Shown here: positions 25,712 to 34,525 of the stretch, in pieces
How positions within the stretch are numbered: the first letter of the stretch is position 1
How the letters are laid out: each line of letters starts with the position of its first letter
Assembly: GCA_003142855.1 (NCBI GenBank)
Contig: PLNW01000144.1
Coordinates: forward strand, 1 to 64,000
Reading direction: 5' to 3'
DNA: 64,000 nucleotides
Source of the DNA: Myxococcales bacterium
GTDB lineage: Bacteria; Myxococcota_A; Polyangia; Fen-1088
Translations under genes and position numbers: made by a program
Notes under the pieces: generated by a model
What the model was told of the DNA's origin: nothing
The model's database searches: none
What the model saw: the letters and a program-made list of their open reading frames with translations, nothing else

Positions 25712-26746
25712 TCAGCGATCATCCTTCGAGCCGAACACCACGGTCACGCTCATGCGGCCAGGCCCGGTGGTCAGCCTGGCCTTGCCGACCTTGGCCGCCG
25801 CACAGGCAGCGAGGAATTCGTCGCCCAGCGAGCTCAGTTCCATGCGCGATTCCTCGATCGATCCATCAGGGCCGACTTTGATCCCCAGGACCAGGGTGCC
25901 GCGCAGGCTGGGTCGTGCTTCCAAGGCCTTCTGGTAGCAGGGCAGAAGCAGCGGCTGCAGCTCTGTGCTGGCTTTCGCCAAAGAATCTGTCACATCGCCT
26001 CCGGTGGCGCTGCGCGGACGACGAATCACAATCTGCGGTTTGGTCACGGGTGCGTCCAGGTCGCTGTCTGGACTGTTGTCGCCTTGGGCCAGGCGCGAGC
26101 CGTCAGGGCCGAGCAGGGCTACGGCTTCCACATCGATCTCCATCTTGACCACGGTGCCGCCGCTGATCCACAAGCAGGCCTGCTGGCGCATTTTTGAGTA
26201 GAGGGGGCGGAAGAGCAAGCGCAGAAACACCTTGCCCGCGGCGCGCTCTACCAAGACGTGGTCAGCAGCGTCGGGCGGCAGGCGAAAGCCAATCGCGCCT
26301 GTCTCCAGGTTGGTGAGAAGTTCGGCGTTTTCGCCCAATCTGAAACCCCGGCCCGTGTCGAGCACCAAGCGCCGCTCGCCCAGATCGTAGTTGGCCAAGG
26401 CAAAGCCTTGCGCGGGCACGATGGCCAGGTAGCGCCTGTGCTCGGCATCCTGGCGGCGACGGGCATGCTCCTCGCGCTCCTGCGCTTGGGCCACGACGTT
26501 TCCCGAAAAGGACATCGAGTTCTCGTCGCGAAGGGTCTGGCACAGACGGGCCAGTCCCTCATCGCTCTCGACCGCGAAGGCTCCGGCGCTGTCGAAACCG
26601 CGGGGTGGGACCGGCAAAGCCAACGGACTGGGCGATGGCGGGGCTGCGACCGGCGCGGGCAGCGGGGCCGTTTCGGTCGGTTGGGTCGAGGCACAGGCGT
26701 ACGTCCCCGTCAGAGCAAGCAGCGCAATGCAAGGCAAGCAGCGCAT
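25712..26746 (-). CDS. Lipoprotein with AgmX/PglI (TonB-like) C-terminal domain
   Basis: A lipoprotein signal (LLALTGTYAC) is followed by a Pro-rich spacer and a ~200-residue domain of unknown fold. The C-terminal ~90 residues (LLLPCYQKALEARPSLRGTL, LGIKVGPDGSIEESRMELSS, FLAACAAAKVGKARL) match the AgmX/PglI tail domain common in myxobacterial gliding and envelope proteins. That tail resembles TonB C-termini and probably contacts another envelope protein. It follows the 4-TM holin-like gene by 34 bp on the same strand, so the two may form an operon. Confidence 0.83.
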   Translation of the reverse strand: MRCLPCIALLALTGTYACASTQPTETAPLPAPVAAPPSPSPLALPVPPRGFDSAGAFAVESDEGLARLCQTLRDENSMSFSGNVVAQAQEREEHARRRQDAEHRRYLAIVPAQGFALANYDLGERRLVLDTGRGFRLGENAELLTNLETGAIGFRLPPDAADHVLVERAAGKVFLRLLFRPLYSKMRQQACLWISGGTVVKMEIDVEAVALLGPDGSRLAQGDNSPDSDLDAPVTKPQIVIRRPRSATGGDVTDSLAKASTELQPLLLPCYQKALEARPSLRGTLVLGIKVGPDGSIEESRMELSSLGDEFLAACAAAKVGKARLTTGPGRMSVTVVFGSKDDR

Positions 26747-26780
26747 GAAATAACTCTACCCGAGATGGGGCCGCAGGTGG

Positions 26781-27131
26781 TTACCGCCAGAGCGGAAAAT
26801 GAAACAGCCAGTTCACCAGCGTAATGGCGCTCGATGACAGCAGCAGCGCGCGTACGCTCTTGATCTCGAACGAAGCAAGCAACTTGTCAGCCAGCCAGAG
26901 AAGCACGGTGTTGACGATGTAGGTTGTGAACAGCAGCAGCAAGCCGAGAGTCAGGATGGTGGGCACCACCAACAGCAGGCGCAGCAGCCACCCAAGCGAC
27001 CAGTTGAGCAAGCTGAAGACGATCGCCACGGTAATGGCCGCGGGAGGGTTCTTCAACCACACCCCGGAGGTCGCCCGGCTCAGAGCTAGGACGGTCAAGG
27101 CCAGGACAGCCACATGCAGAACGACGTGCAT
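26781..27131 (-). CDS. Four-TM phage-holin-family-4-like membrane protein
   Basis: ATG 27131 gives a 116-residue, almost wholly hydrophobic protein with about four membrane segments (LHVAVLALTVLALS, AITVAIVFSLLNWSLGW, VVPTILTLGLLLLFTTYIV, LLLSSSAITLVNWLFHF). The pattern fits the widespread PF04020 membrane family, annotated as mycobacterial-type phage holin though most members are chromosomal and of unknown role. A longer frame upstream is Arg/Cys-rich and unlikely. No phage genes lie nearby. Confidence 0.8.
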   Translation of the reverse strand: MHVVLHVAVLALTVLALSRATSGVWLKNPPAAITVAIVFSLLNWSLGWLLRLLLVVPTILTLGLLLLFTTYIVNTVLLWLADKLLASFEIKSVRALLLSSSAITLVNWLFHFPLWR

Positions 27132-27170
27132 GCCCCGATAATACCTCGTCCCGAGAAAAATTCTCTGTGA

Positions 27171-27217
27171 CCTCTCCTCTCCCCTCTGTGTTCTCAGCCG
27201 CCGACGATTTCTTAGTT
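27171..27217. repeat. Fragment of the interspersed CCTCTGTGTTCTCAGC repeat
   Basis: A short copy of the core seen in the longer repeats at 40.4-40.8 kb and 54.5 kb (CCTCTCCCCTCTGTGTTCTC followed by AGC). It lies just upstream of hypA, between it and the divergent holin-like gene. Only the core of the longer copies is present. Confidence 0.6.
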
Positions 27218-27276
27218 GAATCGAGTCATCGCAACATTGTTGTTTTCCCCGAAAACGCATGGCAAGAACGCCGCAC

Positions 27277-27639
27277 ATGCACGAAACCTCGGTCGCCCAG
27301 CGCATGGTGGACACCGCCATTGAAGTTGCTGACCAGAACGGCGGCGGTCAGGTGGTGGGCATGCGCCTGCTCTTGGGCGAGATGACCTGCGTGGAGCCGG
27401 AGACGTTGAGCTTCGCCTTCGGTGTGGTCAGCCGAGGCACGCGCGCACAGGGATGCCAGCTCGAAATTGTACGCGTGCCCACGCGTCTGCGCTGCCGCAC
27501 ATGCGGCATCGAGCGCGGCGGCGACCTTCTGGAACCATGTGTCTGCGGCATGCCTGGCGGCGAGGTGCTGGCTGGCCGTGAGCTGCGGCTGGATACCATC
27601 GACATCGACGAGGAGGCGGCCTTGGCCGCGGGAAAATAG
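27277..27639 (+). CDS. hypA: Hydrogenase nickel-insertion accessory protein HypA
   Basis: HypA delivers nickel to the large subunit of NiFe hydrogenase with HypB. The mature start MHETSVAQRMVDTAIE carries the nickel-binding His2, which fixes the start at ATG 27277 rather than six codons upstream. The zinc site is CRTCGIERGGDLLEPCVCG. Length (120) is normal. hypB follows two bases after the stop, and hypF after that, so hypABF is one operon. No hydrogenase structural gene lies in the window. Confidence 0.95.
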   Translation: MHETSVAQRMVDTAIEVADQNGGGQVVGMRLLLGEMTCVEPETLSFAFGVVSRGTRAQGCQLEIVRVPTRLRCRTCGIERGGDLLEPCVCGMPGGEVLAGRELRLDTIDIDEEAALAAGK

Positions 27640-27641
27640 CC

Positions 27642-28307
27642 ATGAGCAAAGAGATCGAAGTGGCCCGCGACGTTTTGCAGGACAACACCCAGAATGCTGC
27701 GACCAACCGGCAGCGCTTTGGCCGTGAGGGCGTGTACGTGGTGAATCTCATGTCTGGGCCGGGCGCCGGCAAGACCACTCTCTTGGAACGCACCGCCGAG
27801 GCGCTGGGCAAGCGCGTGCGCACGGCGGTGATCACTGGCGACATCGCCACCACGCGCGACGCGGATCGCATCGGTCGCCACGGGGTGCCCGCGCTGCAGA
27901 TCAACACCGGCGGCGCTTGCCACATCGAAGCGCATCAGATCGCGCGCGCCGCCGACGATCTGAAGACGGAAAAACTGGATCTGCTCATCATCGAAAACGT
28001 GGGCAATTTGGTGTGCCCGGCCGAGTTCGATCTGGGCGAGCACGACAAGGTGATGATGCTCTCCTGCACCGAAGGCCACGACAAGCCGGGGAAGTACCCG
28101 CTCATGTTCCAGGAGTCGCGCGCCCTCATCCTCAACAAGATGGATCTGCAGCCCCACACCAACTTCGACGTGGAGGCAGCCCTGGCCGACGCCCGCGCCA
28201 TCAACCCCAGCATCGAAGTCATCAAGATGTCGGCGTGGAAGGGCGATGGTCTGCAGGCCTGGTTCGACTGGCTGCTGGCGCGCATGGCAGCCACCAAGCG
28301 CACCTAA
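27642..28307 (+). CDS. hypB: Hydrogenase nickel-incorporation GTPase HypB
   Basis: HypB is a SIMIBI GTPase that powers nickel insertion. P-loop GPGAGKTTLLER, switch-region ITGDIATTRDADRI, the metal-binding GGACHIEAHQIA at the dimer interface, LLIIENVGNLVCPAEFDLGE and the guanine-specificity NKMD are all present. The N-terminus lacks the His-rich nickel-storage stretch and CxxCGC site of some HypB proteins, so nickel is likely supplied through HypA or a separate chaperone. Length (221) is normal. Confidence 0.96.
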   Translation: MSKEIEVARDVLQDNTQNAATNRQRFGREGVYVVNLMSGPGAGKTTLLERTAEALGKRVRTAVITGDIATTRDADRIGRHGVPALQINTGGACHIEAHQIARAADDLKTEKLDLLIIENVGNLVCPAEFDLGEHDKVMMLSCTEGHDKPGKYPLMFQESRALILNKMDLQPHTNFDVEAALADARAINPSIEVIKMSAWKGDGLQAWFDWLLARMAATKRT

Positions 28308-28308
28308 C

Positions 28309-30591
28309 ATGGATTCGCGCCAAGGCCGTCGCATTCTGGTGAGTGGCGTCGTGCAGGGCGTGGGGTTTCGGCCCTGGGTGTGGCGTCTGGCACAGCAGGC
28401 AGGACTGGCGGGCCGGGTCTTCAATGACGGCCAAGGGGTGACCATAGAAGTATTCGGCGCGCCCGCGGCCGTCGCCGGATTCGTCACCAGCTTGGGCCAG
28501 CCGCCGCCAGCCGCACGCGTTCACAGTCTGCGCAGCCAAGTGATCGCTGCCCAGGATGGCGAAGGTTTTGTCATCGCGCCCAGTGGCCCGGCCGGCGAAG
28601 CGGGCCGACGCGTGTCGATTCCGCCGGACATCGCCACCTGCGCCGAGTGTTTGGCGGAAATTGAAGATACGAAGGCGCGGCGGTTTCACTACGCGCTCAC
28701 CAATTGCACGCAGTGTGGGCCGCGTTTCTCCATCGCGCGCGAGATCCCCTACGACCGCGCGCACACCACCATGGCCGCGTTTCCCATGTGCCCCGATTGC
28801 CAGCGCGAGTACGAGGATCCGGCGGACCGGCGCTTTCACGCGCAACCTATCGCGTGTCCTGCCTGCGGGCCGCTGCTCTTGCTGGTCGACGGAGAGGGCG
28901 CGGTGCTGGACGTGGCCGATCCAGCAGCGCCGGCCGCCCGCCTGCTGGCCGAAGGGAAGATCGTGGCGGTCAAGGGAATCGGTGGCTACCACCTGGCCTG
29001 CGACGCGACCTCATCGGCGGCGGTGTGCCGCTTGCGCGAGCGCAAGCAGCGTGACGAGAAACCCTTTGCGGTGATGGTGCGCGATCTGGGAGCGGCCGAG
29101 GCGCTAGCCGTGCTCGACGATGCGGAGCGAGCGCTGCTGACCTCAGTCGAGCGCCCCATCGTGCTGGTGAAACGCAAGGTCGACTGCGGGCTGGCCCCCG
29201 AGGTGGCGCCCGAAAATCCGATGGTCGGCCTGCTGCTTGCCTACTCGCCGCTGCACCACATGTTGCTGGCCCAGGCCGAGCGCCCGCTGGTCATGACCTC
29301 GGGAAATCTGTCCGAGCAGCCCATCGCCTTCGACGATGCCGACGCGCAGAGCCGGCTGGCCGGGATTGCCGACGCCTGGATGGTGCACGATCGTCCCATC
29401 GAGAACGCCTGCGACGATTCCGTGGGCCGCCTCATCGCCGGCCGGCCGGTGCTGTTCCGCCGGTCTCGTGGCTACGTGCCTCGGCCCATTGTTCTGGCGT
29501 CGCCGGTGGCGCCGCTACTGGCCTGCGGGGCGCAGCTCAAGAACACCTTCTGTCTGGCGCAGGGCCGCGACGCCTATCTGGGCCCGCACATCGGCGATCT
29601 CGACAACCTGGAAACCCTGGCAGCCTACGAACACGCGGTGGCGCGCCTGCAGCGTTTCGTCGGTATCGAGCCGGAGATCATCGCCCACGATCTGCACCCC
29701 GACTACCAGTCGACCCGCTACGCGCTGGCGCGACCCGAGGCGTGCAAGATCGCGGTCCAGCACCACCACGCTCATGTGGCCGCGGTCATGGCCGAGCATG
29801 GCCTGGCCGGCCCTGTCCTGGGAGTGGCCTATGACGGCACCGGGTTGGGCAGCGACGGCACGGCCTGGGGAGGTGAGATCCTGTTGGCCGATTTCACGCA
29901 TTTTGAGCGACTGGCCACTTTGCGGCCGATTCCACTGGCGGGCGGCGCTCTCGCCATCCAGCAGGTGTGGCGCCTGGCGCTGGCTCTGCTCGACGATGCC
30001 TTTGATGGCGACCCGCCGCTTGCCGCCCTGGAACTGTTCAAGCTGATTCCCGCAGGTGAGATCGCGCTTTGTCGTCGCATGATCGCCGAGAAGCTGAACA
30101 CGCCACTGGCTCATGGGGCCGGCCGTTACTTCGATGCCCTGGGCGCGCTTGGCCTTGCCACCACCCAGTCGCACTTCGAGGGGCAGGTGGCCATGCGCTG
30201 GAACTTCGTGGCTGAGGCGAGCGAAACGGGACGCTACGACTTCGCGCTGGAAAGGACTGGCAGGCCGTGGGTGATGGACCTGCGACCCATGGTGCGCCAG
30301 GCGACCATGGACCTCGTGGGTCGGAGCGCGCCGGCCGTGGTGTCGGCCCGTTTTCACAATACGCTGGTGGCGGCCACCGCCGAGAGTGTGCGTTTGCTGT
30401 GCCAGCAGCACGGCAAGCACCCGGTAGTATTCAGCGGCGGCTGCTTCCAGAACGCGCGCTTGACCGAATCGCTGCTGGCAGCCTTGTCGCCTGAGTTCTC
30501 GGTGTATCTGCCAGGCCAGGTCCCGCCCGGCGACGGCGGCCTGGCGTTGGGACAGGCCTTGGTAGCCGACGCGGTGGCCAGAAAGAGCTAG
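28309..30591 (+). CDS. hypF: Carbamoyltransferase HypF for NiFe-hydrogenase cyanide ligands
   Basis: HypF transfers carbamoyl from carbamoyl phosphate to the HypE C-terminal Cys. Domains in order are acylphosphatase (GVVQGVGFRPWVWRLAQQA), two zinc fingers (CAECLAEIED..CTQCGPRFSI and CPDCQREYED..CPACGP), a YrdC/Sua5-like region (KGIGGYHLACDATSSAAVCR) and a Kae1-like domain (HHHAHVAAVMAEHGL, GVAYDGTGLGSDGTAWGGEI, FSGGCFQN). ATG 28309 begins two bases after the hypB stop. The 760 residues are full length. The convergent DUF4861 gene ends 11 bp away. Confidence 0.96.
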   Translation: MDSRQGRRILVSGVVQGVGFRPWVWRLAQQAGLAGRVFNDGQGVTIEVFGAPAAVAGFVTSLGQPPPAARVHSLRSQVIAAQDGEGFVIAPSGPAGEAGRRVSIPPDIATCAECLAEIEDTKARRFHYALTNCTQCGPRFSIAREIPYDRAHTTMAAFPMCPDCQREYEDPADRRFHAQPIACPACGPLLLLVDGEGAVLDVADPAAPAARLLAEGKIVAVKGIGGYHLACDATSSAAVCRLRERKQRDEKPFAVMVRDLGAAEALAVLDDAERALLTSVERPIVLVKRKVDCGLAPEVAPENPMVGLLLAYSPLHHMLLAQAERPLVMTSGNLSEQPIAFDDADAQSRLAGIADAWMVHDRPIENACDDSVGRLIAGRPVLFRRSRGYVPRPIVLASPVAPLLACGAQLKNTFCLAQGRDAYLGPHIGDLDNLETLAAYEHAVARLQRFVGIEPEIIAHDLHPDYQSTRYALARPEACKIAVQHHHAHVAAVMAEHGLAGPVLGVAYDGTGLGSDGTAWGGEILLADFTHFERLATLRPIPLAGGALAIQQVWRLALALLDDAFDGDPPLAALELFKLIPAGEIALCRRMIAEKLNTPLAHGAGRYFDALGALGLATTQSHFEGQVAMRWNFVAEASETGRYDFALERTGRPWVMDLRPMVRQATMDLVGRSAPAVVSARFHNTLVAATAESVRLLCQQHGKHPVVFSGGCFQNARLTESLLAALSPEFSVYLPGQVPPGDGGLALGQALVADAVARKS

Positions 30592-30602
30592 CGGACACCG
30601 GG

Positions 30603-31871
30603 CTACTTGGACGGGCCAGCCGCAGGGGGAGTCGGCGCCGCGTTGGCGGCGAGCTTGATCTGTACGGGATTGGCGAGCCGACTCGACAAGAGCTGCACTT
30701 CCTTTGTCCAATTAGCGGCGCCGCCAGCCGCGCTGGTGCGATCCCAGGAGGTCCCGACGTAGTAGGTCAGAGGGCCACTCTTGGGGGCGGACGTGACCAG
30801 CAAGAAATCGAGGTCGGTCTGTTGCGTTTCGACCTTGGCCCCCATGGGCAGCACGATGGCGGTACCCAGATTGCCGCTCTTGCCCTCATTGAGCGGTTCC
30901 CAAACCCGCATCGAAGGCGCTTTGTCGTCGATTTCCACCGCGCCGCCAGGGTGCTTGGCGATGCCGATGGCGAACGACAGTGTGCCCTTGACTCCCTTGA
31001 AGGTGCTCTCGAATTTGTTGAAATGCGTGCCTGCATCGAGAGTCACGCGCTTGGTTTCGGCCACGCGGGCCGTGCCCCAGCTGGCGTAGGTCAGCTCGAA
31101 CACCAGACGGATGGGCCCATTGGCCAGCACGCGCGTGCCGGTGAAGTTCTTCGACACCTGCAGCTTGCCCCCCGACCAAATTCCCAACCCGCCGCAGCCG
31201 CGCGACTTGCCCACAGCGTAGAAGTCCGCGCCTTCGCCGTGATCCTGGTGGTAATTGTCCGTCATGTACCATTCGTTGACCACCAGCTTGGGAACCCGCT
31301 TGACCCAAACGTCCACTCCGCTTGTGGTCAGAGGCTCCTTCTTGCAGGTTTCCAGGTCAGGCCCGTACATGCGGTGGGCGATGAGGTCGTTCTCCCACGC
31401 GAAGTCGTCGTGGCGCTCGCGCACGAAACGACCGTAAGCCTTGTAGTCTGCCTCGACCGCCGAGGCGCGTTCCCCGACCCGCAGTTTGAAGGCCTTGCTC
31501 TCGCTCGGGGCGAGATCGGTCTGGAACACAATCTGGTCAGGGTTTTCGTCGCCGTCCGAATCGACCAATTGCGAGAGAACCAGCTTGCCCTTGGCGTCCA
31601 CGACCTGCAGCTTCTTCAGCTCCAACCCGGGCACGACCTTGACCAGGTCGGCAAGCGCGAGCGCAATGGTCTCGGCCGCGCGTTTCACCGCGAGCGGATT
31701 GGTCAGCGTGACGACGATGACGTCAGTCTTGTCGGCGATACCCGCGGCGGCCTGGGCCGCGGGCGCGGCGGCTGCCGGGGGTTGACTCGCGGGAGCTGCG
31801 GACGCGTACGCAGGCGCGAGCAAGCCGGCGAGTGCGAACATCAGGAACGAACGAGTCTTGTGGGTTGTCAT
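30603..31871 (-). CDS. DUF4861-family secreted protein
   Basis: A signal peptide (FLMFALAGLLAPAYASA) and an Ala/Pro-rich stretch precede a ~340-residue DUF4861 domain (ALADLVKVVPGLELKKLQVV, FAWENDLIAHRMYGPDLETC, MTDNYHQDHGEGADFYAVGK, GCGGLGIWSGGKLQVSKNF). DUF4861 proteins often accompany uronate-polysaccharide degradation genes, so a periplasmic carbohydrate role is plausible but unproven. A short Pro-rich tail ends the protein. It lies between hypF (convergent) and a divergent lipoprotein gene and has no evident tie to hydrogenase maturation. Confidence 0.86.
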   Translation of the reverse strand: MTTHKTRSFLMFALAGLLAPAYASAAPASQPPAAAAPAAQAAAGIADKTDVIVVTLTNPLAVKRAAETIALALADLVKVVPGLELKKLQVVDAKGKLVLSQLVDSDGDENPDQIVFQTDLAPSESKAFKLRVGERASAVEADYKAYGRFVRERHDDFAWENDLIAHRMYGPDLETCKKEPLTTSGVDVWVKRVPKLVVNEWYMTDNYHQDHGEGADFYAVGKSRGCGGLGIWSGGKLQVSKNFTGTRVLANGPIRLVFELTYASWGTARVAETKRVTLDAGTHFNKFESTFKGVKGTLSFAIGIAKHPGGAVEIDDKAPSMRVWEPLNEGKSGNLGTAIVLPMGAKVETQQTDLDFLLVTSAPKSGPLTYYVGTSWDRTSAAGGAANWTKEVQLLSSRLANPVQIKLAANAAPTPPAAGPSK

Positions 31872-32166
31872 GGGCCGGAATTATCACCGAACTCCTGGCC
31901 ACAAGGAACAGAAAGTTGGTTCGGGTTTTGACCGTCCCTTCGTGCCGCTGGTGACTCTTGACTCGCTGACGGCGAGTGGGCATCGTCCTCTGCGTGGCCT
32001 TCTTGCGGCGCATGGGACAAGGAACGCGGCGGGTACTGCCAGCCCAACACCACGCGCCTGTACGGGCCGATCTGCGTGAGGATGCCGGGCAGCCGTGGCG
32101 AAGACATCTTTTTCCTGGGTTGATTCTTCACGCAACTTCCTCAACCCACAGCCGAGAATCCCAACG

Positions 32167-33858
32167 ATGACAAACTCACTGCTCATGCGTCTAAAGGTTT
32201 TGATATTCGTTCTGGCGGGGACATTGTGTCTTTCGTGCGGGGTAGTACGAGACTGGAGCGTTTGCGTGCCCACCGATCAGCAGCCGTGCCAAAAGGGGTA
32301 CGTGTGCACCGCGGATCTCCGTTGTGTGCCGGCTGGCGATGGCGGCAGCGATGGCCTTCTGGCTGTCGATGCAGCCTGGTCCTCGGTACCTGACGCTGCG
32401 GTGAGCGGCCCCGGACTTGACGCTTCCCAGCCGGACACGGTACTGGTGGCCACGCCAGCCGATGCACCGCTTATCGTCCCGGATGCGCCGGCCGTGGGCA
32501 ATCCTGCGGATGCGCCAGCTCTTGATGCGCCTTCCAGTGGAGCGGTGGACGCGCTCGGCACCTGCAGCGCGGATAGGGACTGTCCGGCGCAGAGCCCCCT
32601 CTGTTTGGGCAACCGATGCGCGAAGTGTGCGGGTGACAGCGACTGCGCCGGCCGGACAGGAACACCCCTCTGCGCTGCCAGCGGCCTGTGCGTCGCTTGC
32701 ACGCCGGGCGCGAAACAGTGTTCGTTGTTGCAACCTCAGGTATGTAGCGCCGCAGGCCAATGGCAGGATTCCGGGTCACTGTGTTCGTCCCTATGTAGTG
32801 GCGGCAGCTGCGCCGCCTGCCAGCCAGGCACCGTGCAATGCAACGGGCTTCAGCCGCAGATCTGCAATGCCAGCGGTGCCTGGCAGAACATCGGAAGCGC
32901 TTGCCCCTACCTCTGCAACAATGCCACCGGAGCCTGCGCCGGTTCTTGCAAGCCGACGTCCGTGCAATGCAACGGGCTGCAGCCCCAGACCTGCAACGCC
33001 AGCGGCGCCTGGCTGGACAGCGGAACCGCCTGTCCCCATCTCTGCAACAATGCCACAGGCGCATGTTCGGGTGCTTGCACGCCCGGGGCAAAGCAGTGCA
33101 GCGGCCCCCAGCCGCAGACCTGCGACGCGAGCGGAGCCTGGCAGAGCACGGGCAGCGCCTGCTCGGGGTGCGCCATTTGTTCGTCGACGACGGGCGCCTG
33201 TGCACCGGGACCCTGTCCGAATCCCGACCAGTGCCACAGCGCGGGCACCTGCGACGCCACAACCGGGCGTTGCTCGAACCCCCCGGTGGATGATGGGAAC
33301 ACGGACTCTACTTGCCCAGCGTCGGCGTCGAGGTGTCTGTCGGGAGGTTGCGTGCAGTGTCTCAGCGACCAACATTGTTCAGGCGCCACGCCGAGCTGCG
33401 ATCCCAGCACCAACATTTGTGTGTGCCGCAGGCCAAGCGCCGGAAATCTGTTGAAGAACCCCGGATTTGATGGCTCGATGTCTGGGTGGACCGTATATTT
33501 TGCGACCTTGGCCGCCGACTCAGAGGGCTGTTCAGGCTCTAACTCGGTCTATGTTGACAATTCGGAGGCAGATCCAGAGCAGTGTGTTCCGCTGACGGGA
33601 GGAACGGCGTACTACCTCGGTGGCAAATTCAAAGGGGGCTATGCGGGGAACTTCGTCCGCTTGCGTTTCTTCACTGGAGCCACTTGTACCGGCACCGGTG
33701 ATAATACGTTGGATTTGAACCTCGTAGGTTCCACAGACTGGGCCCCGCTCTGGATGGATCTTGTGGCTCCAACGGGTACGAAAAGCGTCCTGGTCGGCTT
33801 TTATGGAATGCAGCAATACTATGACCAGCTTTACCTGAATACCGCCAATCAGTTCTGA
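32167..33858 (+). CDS. Cys-rich modular lipoprotein with C-terminal CBM-like domain
   Basis: The lipoprotein signal is VLIFVLAGTLCLSC. Next are an Asp/Ala/Pro spacer, a DRDCPAQSPLCLGNRC-type Cys knot, and four modules of 40-43 residues built on Q/KQCxxLQPQxCxxxGxW..xGxxC (positions 32713-33200). A further Cys-rich part and a C-terminal jelly-roll-like domain follow (NLLKNPGFDGSMSGWTVY, CVPLTGGTAYYLGGKFKGG), resembling CBM4/9-type carbohydrate-binding modules. It is probably a surface glycan-binding protein. ATG 32167 is the only start compatible with the lipobox. A hairpin terminator follows. Confidence 0.86.
   Translation: MTNSLLMRLKVLIFVLAGTLCLSCGVVRDWSVCVPTDQQPCQKGYVCTADLRCVPAGDGGSDGLLAVDAAWSSVPDAAVSGPGLDASQPDTVLVATPADAPLIVPDAPAVGNPADAPALDAPSSGAVDALGTCSADRDCPAQSPLCLGNRCAKCAGDSDCAGRTGTPLCAASGLCVACTPGAKQCSLLQPQVCSAAGQWQDSGSLCSSLCSGGSCAACQPGTVQCNGLQPQICNASGAWQNIGSACPYLCNNATGACAGSCKPTSVQCNGLQPQTCNASGAWLDSGTACPHLCNNATGACSGACTPGAKQCSGPQPQTCDASGAWQSTGSACSGCAICSSTTGACAPGPCPNPDQCHSAGTCDATTGRCSNPPVDDGNTDSTCPASASRCLSGGCVQCLSDQHCSGATPSCDPSTNICVCRRPSAGNLLKNPGFDGSMSGWTVYFATLAADSEGCSGSNSVYVDNSEADPEQCVPLTGGTAYYLGGKFKGGYAGNFVRLRFFTGATCTGTGDNTLDLNLVGSTDWAPLWMDLVAPTGTKSVLVGFYGMQQYYDQLYLNTANQF
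32713..33200. repeat. Four ~129-bp in-gene repeats encoding Cys modules
   Basis: Units begin near 32713, 32833, 32962 and 33091, the last three spaced exactly 129 bp. The units at 32833 and 32962 are the most alike. They encode Cys-rich modules of the surface lipoprotein and may expand or shrink by recombination. Confidence 0.75.
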
Positions 33859-34154
33859 GTCCTAACCCCAGCGCGTGGACGGATTGATGGCGCCGCGCCG
33901 AGGTTGACCCCAATGGCGCGGCGCTGTTAACCCGCGATTGCCTGGTGACGAAGCCCCAATCACGTGGATAGCGCCAGGTGGTCTGGTGCCACTATTCGAT
34001 CCGCCCCTAACGATGCGCGGCCTGGGAGTGGAAGTTCAACAATCCGCCGAGCCACTGGCGCGCGTCAGTACCCATAGCCGGCGGCGACGATGTTGGCGTG
34101 CCAGCAGCTTGGGTTGCGGCCGTGGAACGCCGCCTTGTCACCCGCATTCGCTCA
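33859..34154. other. Convergent intergenic region, no gene recognised
   Basis: About 296 bp separate the Cys-rich lipoprotein and the small minus-strand lipoprotein. Apart from the hairpin at 33890-33924 I see no coding frame, RNA gene or known repeat. Confidence 0.5.
33890..33924 (+). terminator. GC-rich hairpin after the Cys-rich lipoprotein
   Basis: GCGCCGCGCC at 33890-33899 pairs perfectly with GGCGCGGCGC at 33915-33924 across a 15-nt loop, 32 bp after the stop. Only a weak TGTTAA follows, so termination efficiency is uncertain. Confidence 0.55.
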
Positions 34155-34466
34155 TCACGGGGTTCCGCAGAAGTTCCTCACGGCTTGCGTTGCGGCTACG
34201 CAGTTGACGGCATCACACGCAAACACCCGAGCATTGGAGCCGGGAACGTCAATGACATACTTGCACTGGCCTCGGTCGGTGTTTGCAATGGCGTGGCTGA
34301 CACTGCAGCACGCCTGCACAGTCGTTCCAGTCGCTGGACATTGATCCATAGAACCTGCGTCCGTACCAATGGTGGCCGGTTGGCATTGGTCGTCAGACCC
34401 ACAGCCGACGCTCAGCAATGAGCAAACCGACAGCAGAACACTCAATACGACCCGAGAAAGCTTCAT
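34155..34466 (-). CDS. Small Cys-rich lipoprotein
   Basis: ATG 34466 follows GAGGA by six bases and opens a lipoprotein signal (LSVLLSVCSLLSVGCGSDDQ). The ~80-residue mature part has seven more cysteines (TTVQACCSVSHAIAN, ARVFACDAVNCVAATQAVRN) and matches no family I know. It follows the porin gene by 59 bp and is probably the last gene of the lipoprotein-porin operon. Confidence 0.8.
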   Translation of the reverse strand: MKLSRVVLSVLLSVCSLLSVGCGSDDQCQPATIGTDAGSMDQCPATGTTVQACCSVSHAIANTDRGQCKYVIDVPGSNARVFACDAVNCVAATQAVRNFCGTP

Positions 34467-34525
34467 AGTATTCCTCACAGAAGTGCTGATGGTTCGTGCA
34501 ATTATCATGGTGGGGTACCGTCCGA

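Noticed and set aside
26781-27131. Prophage holin
   Set aside because: The family is broadly chromosomal and no lysis, capsid, tail or integrase genes are nearby.
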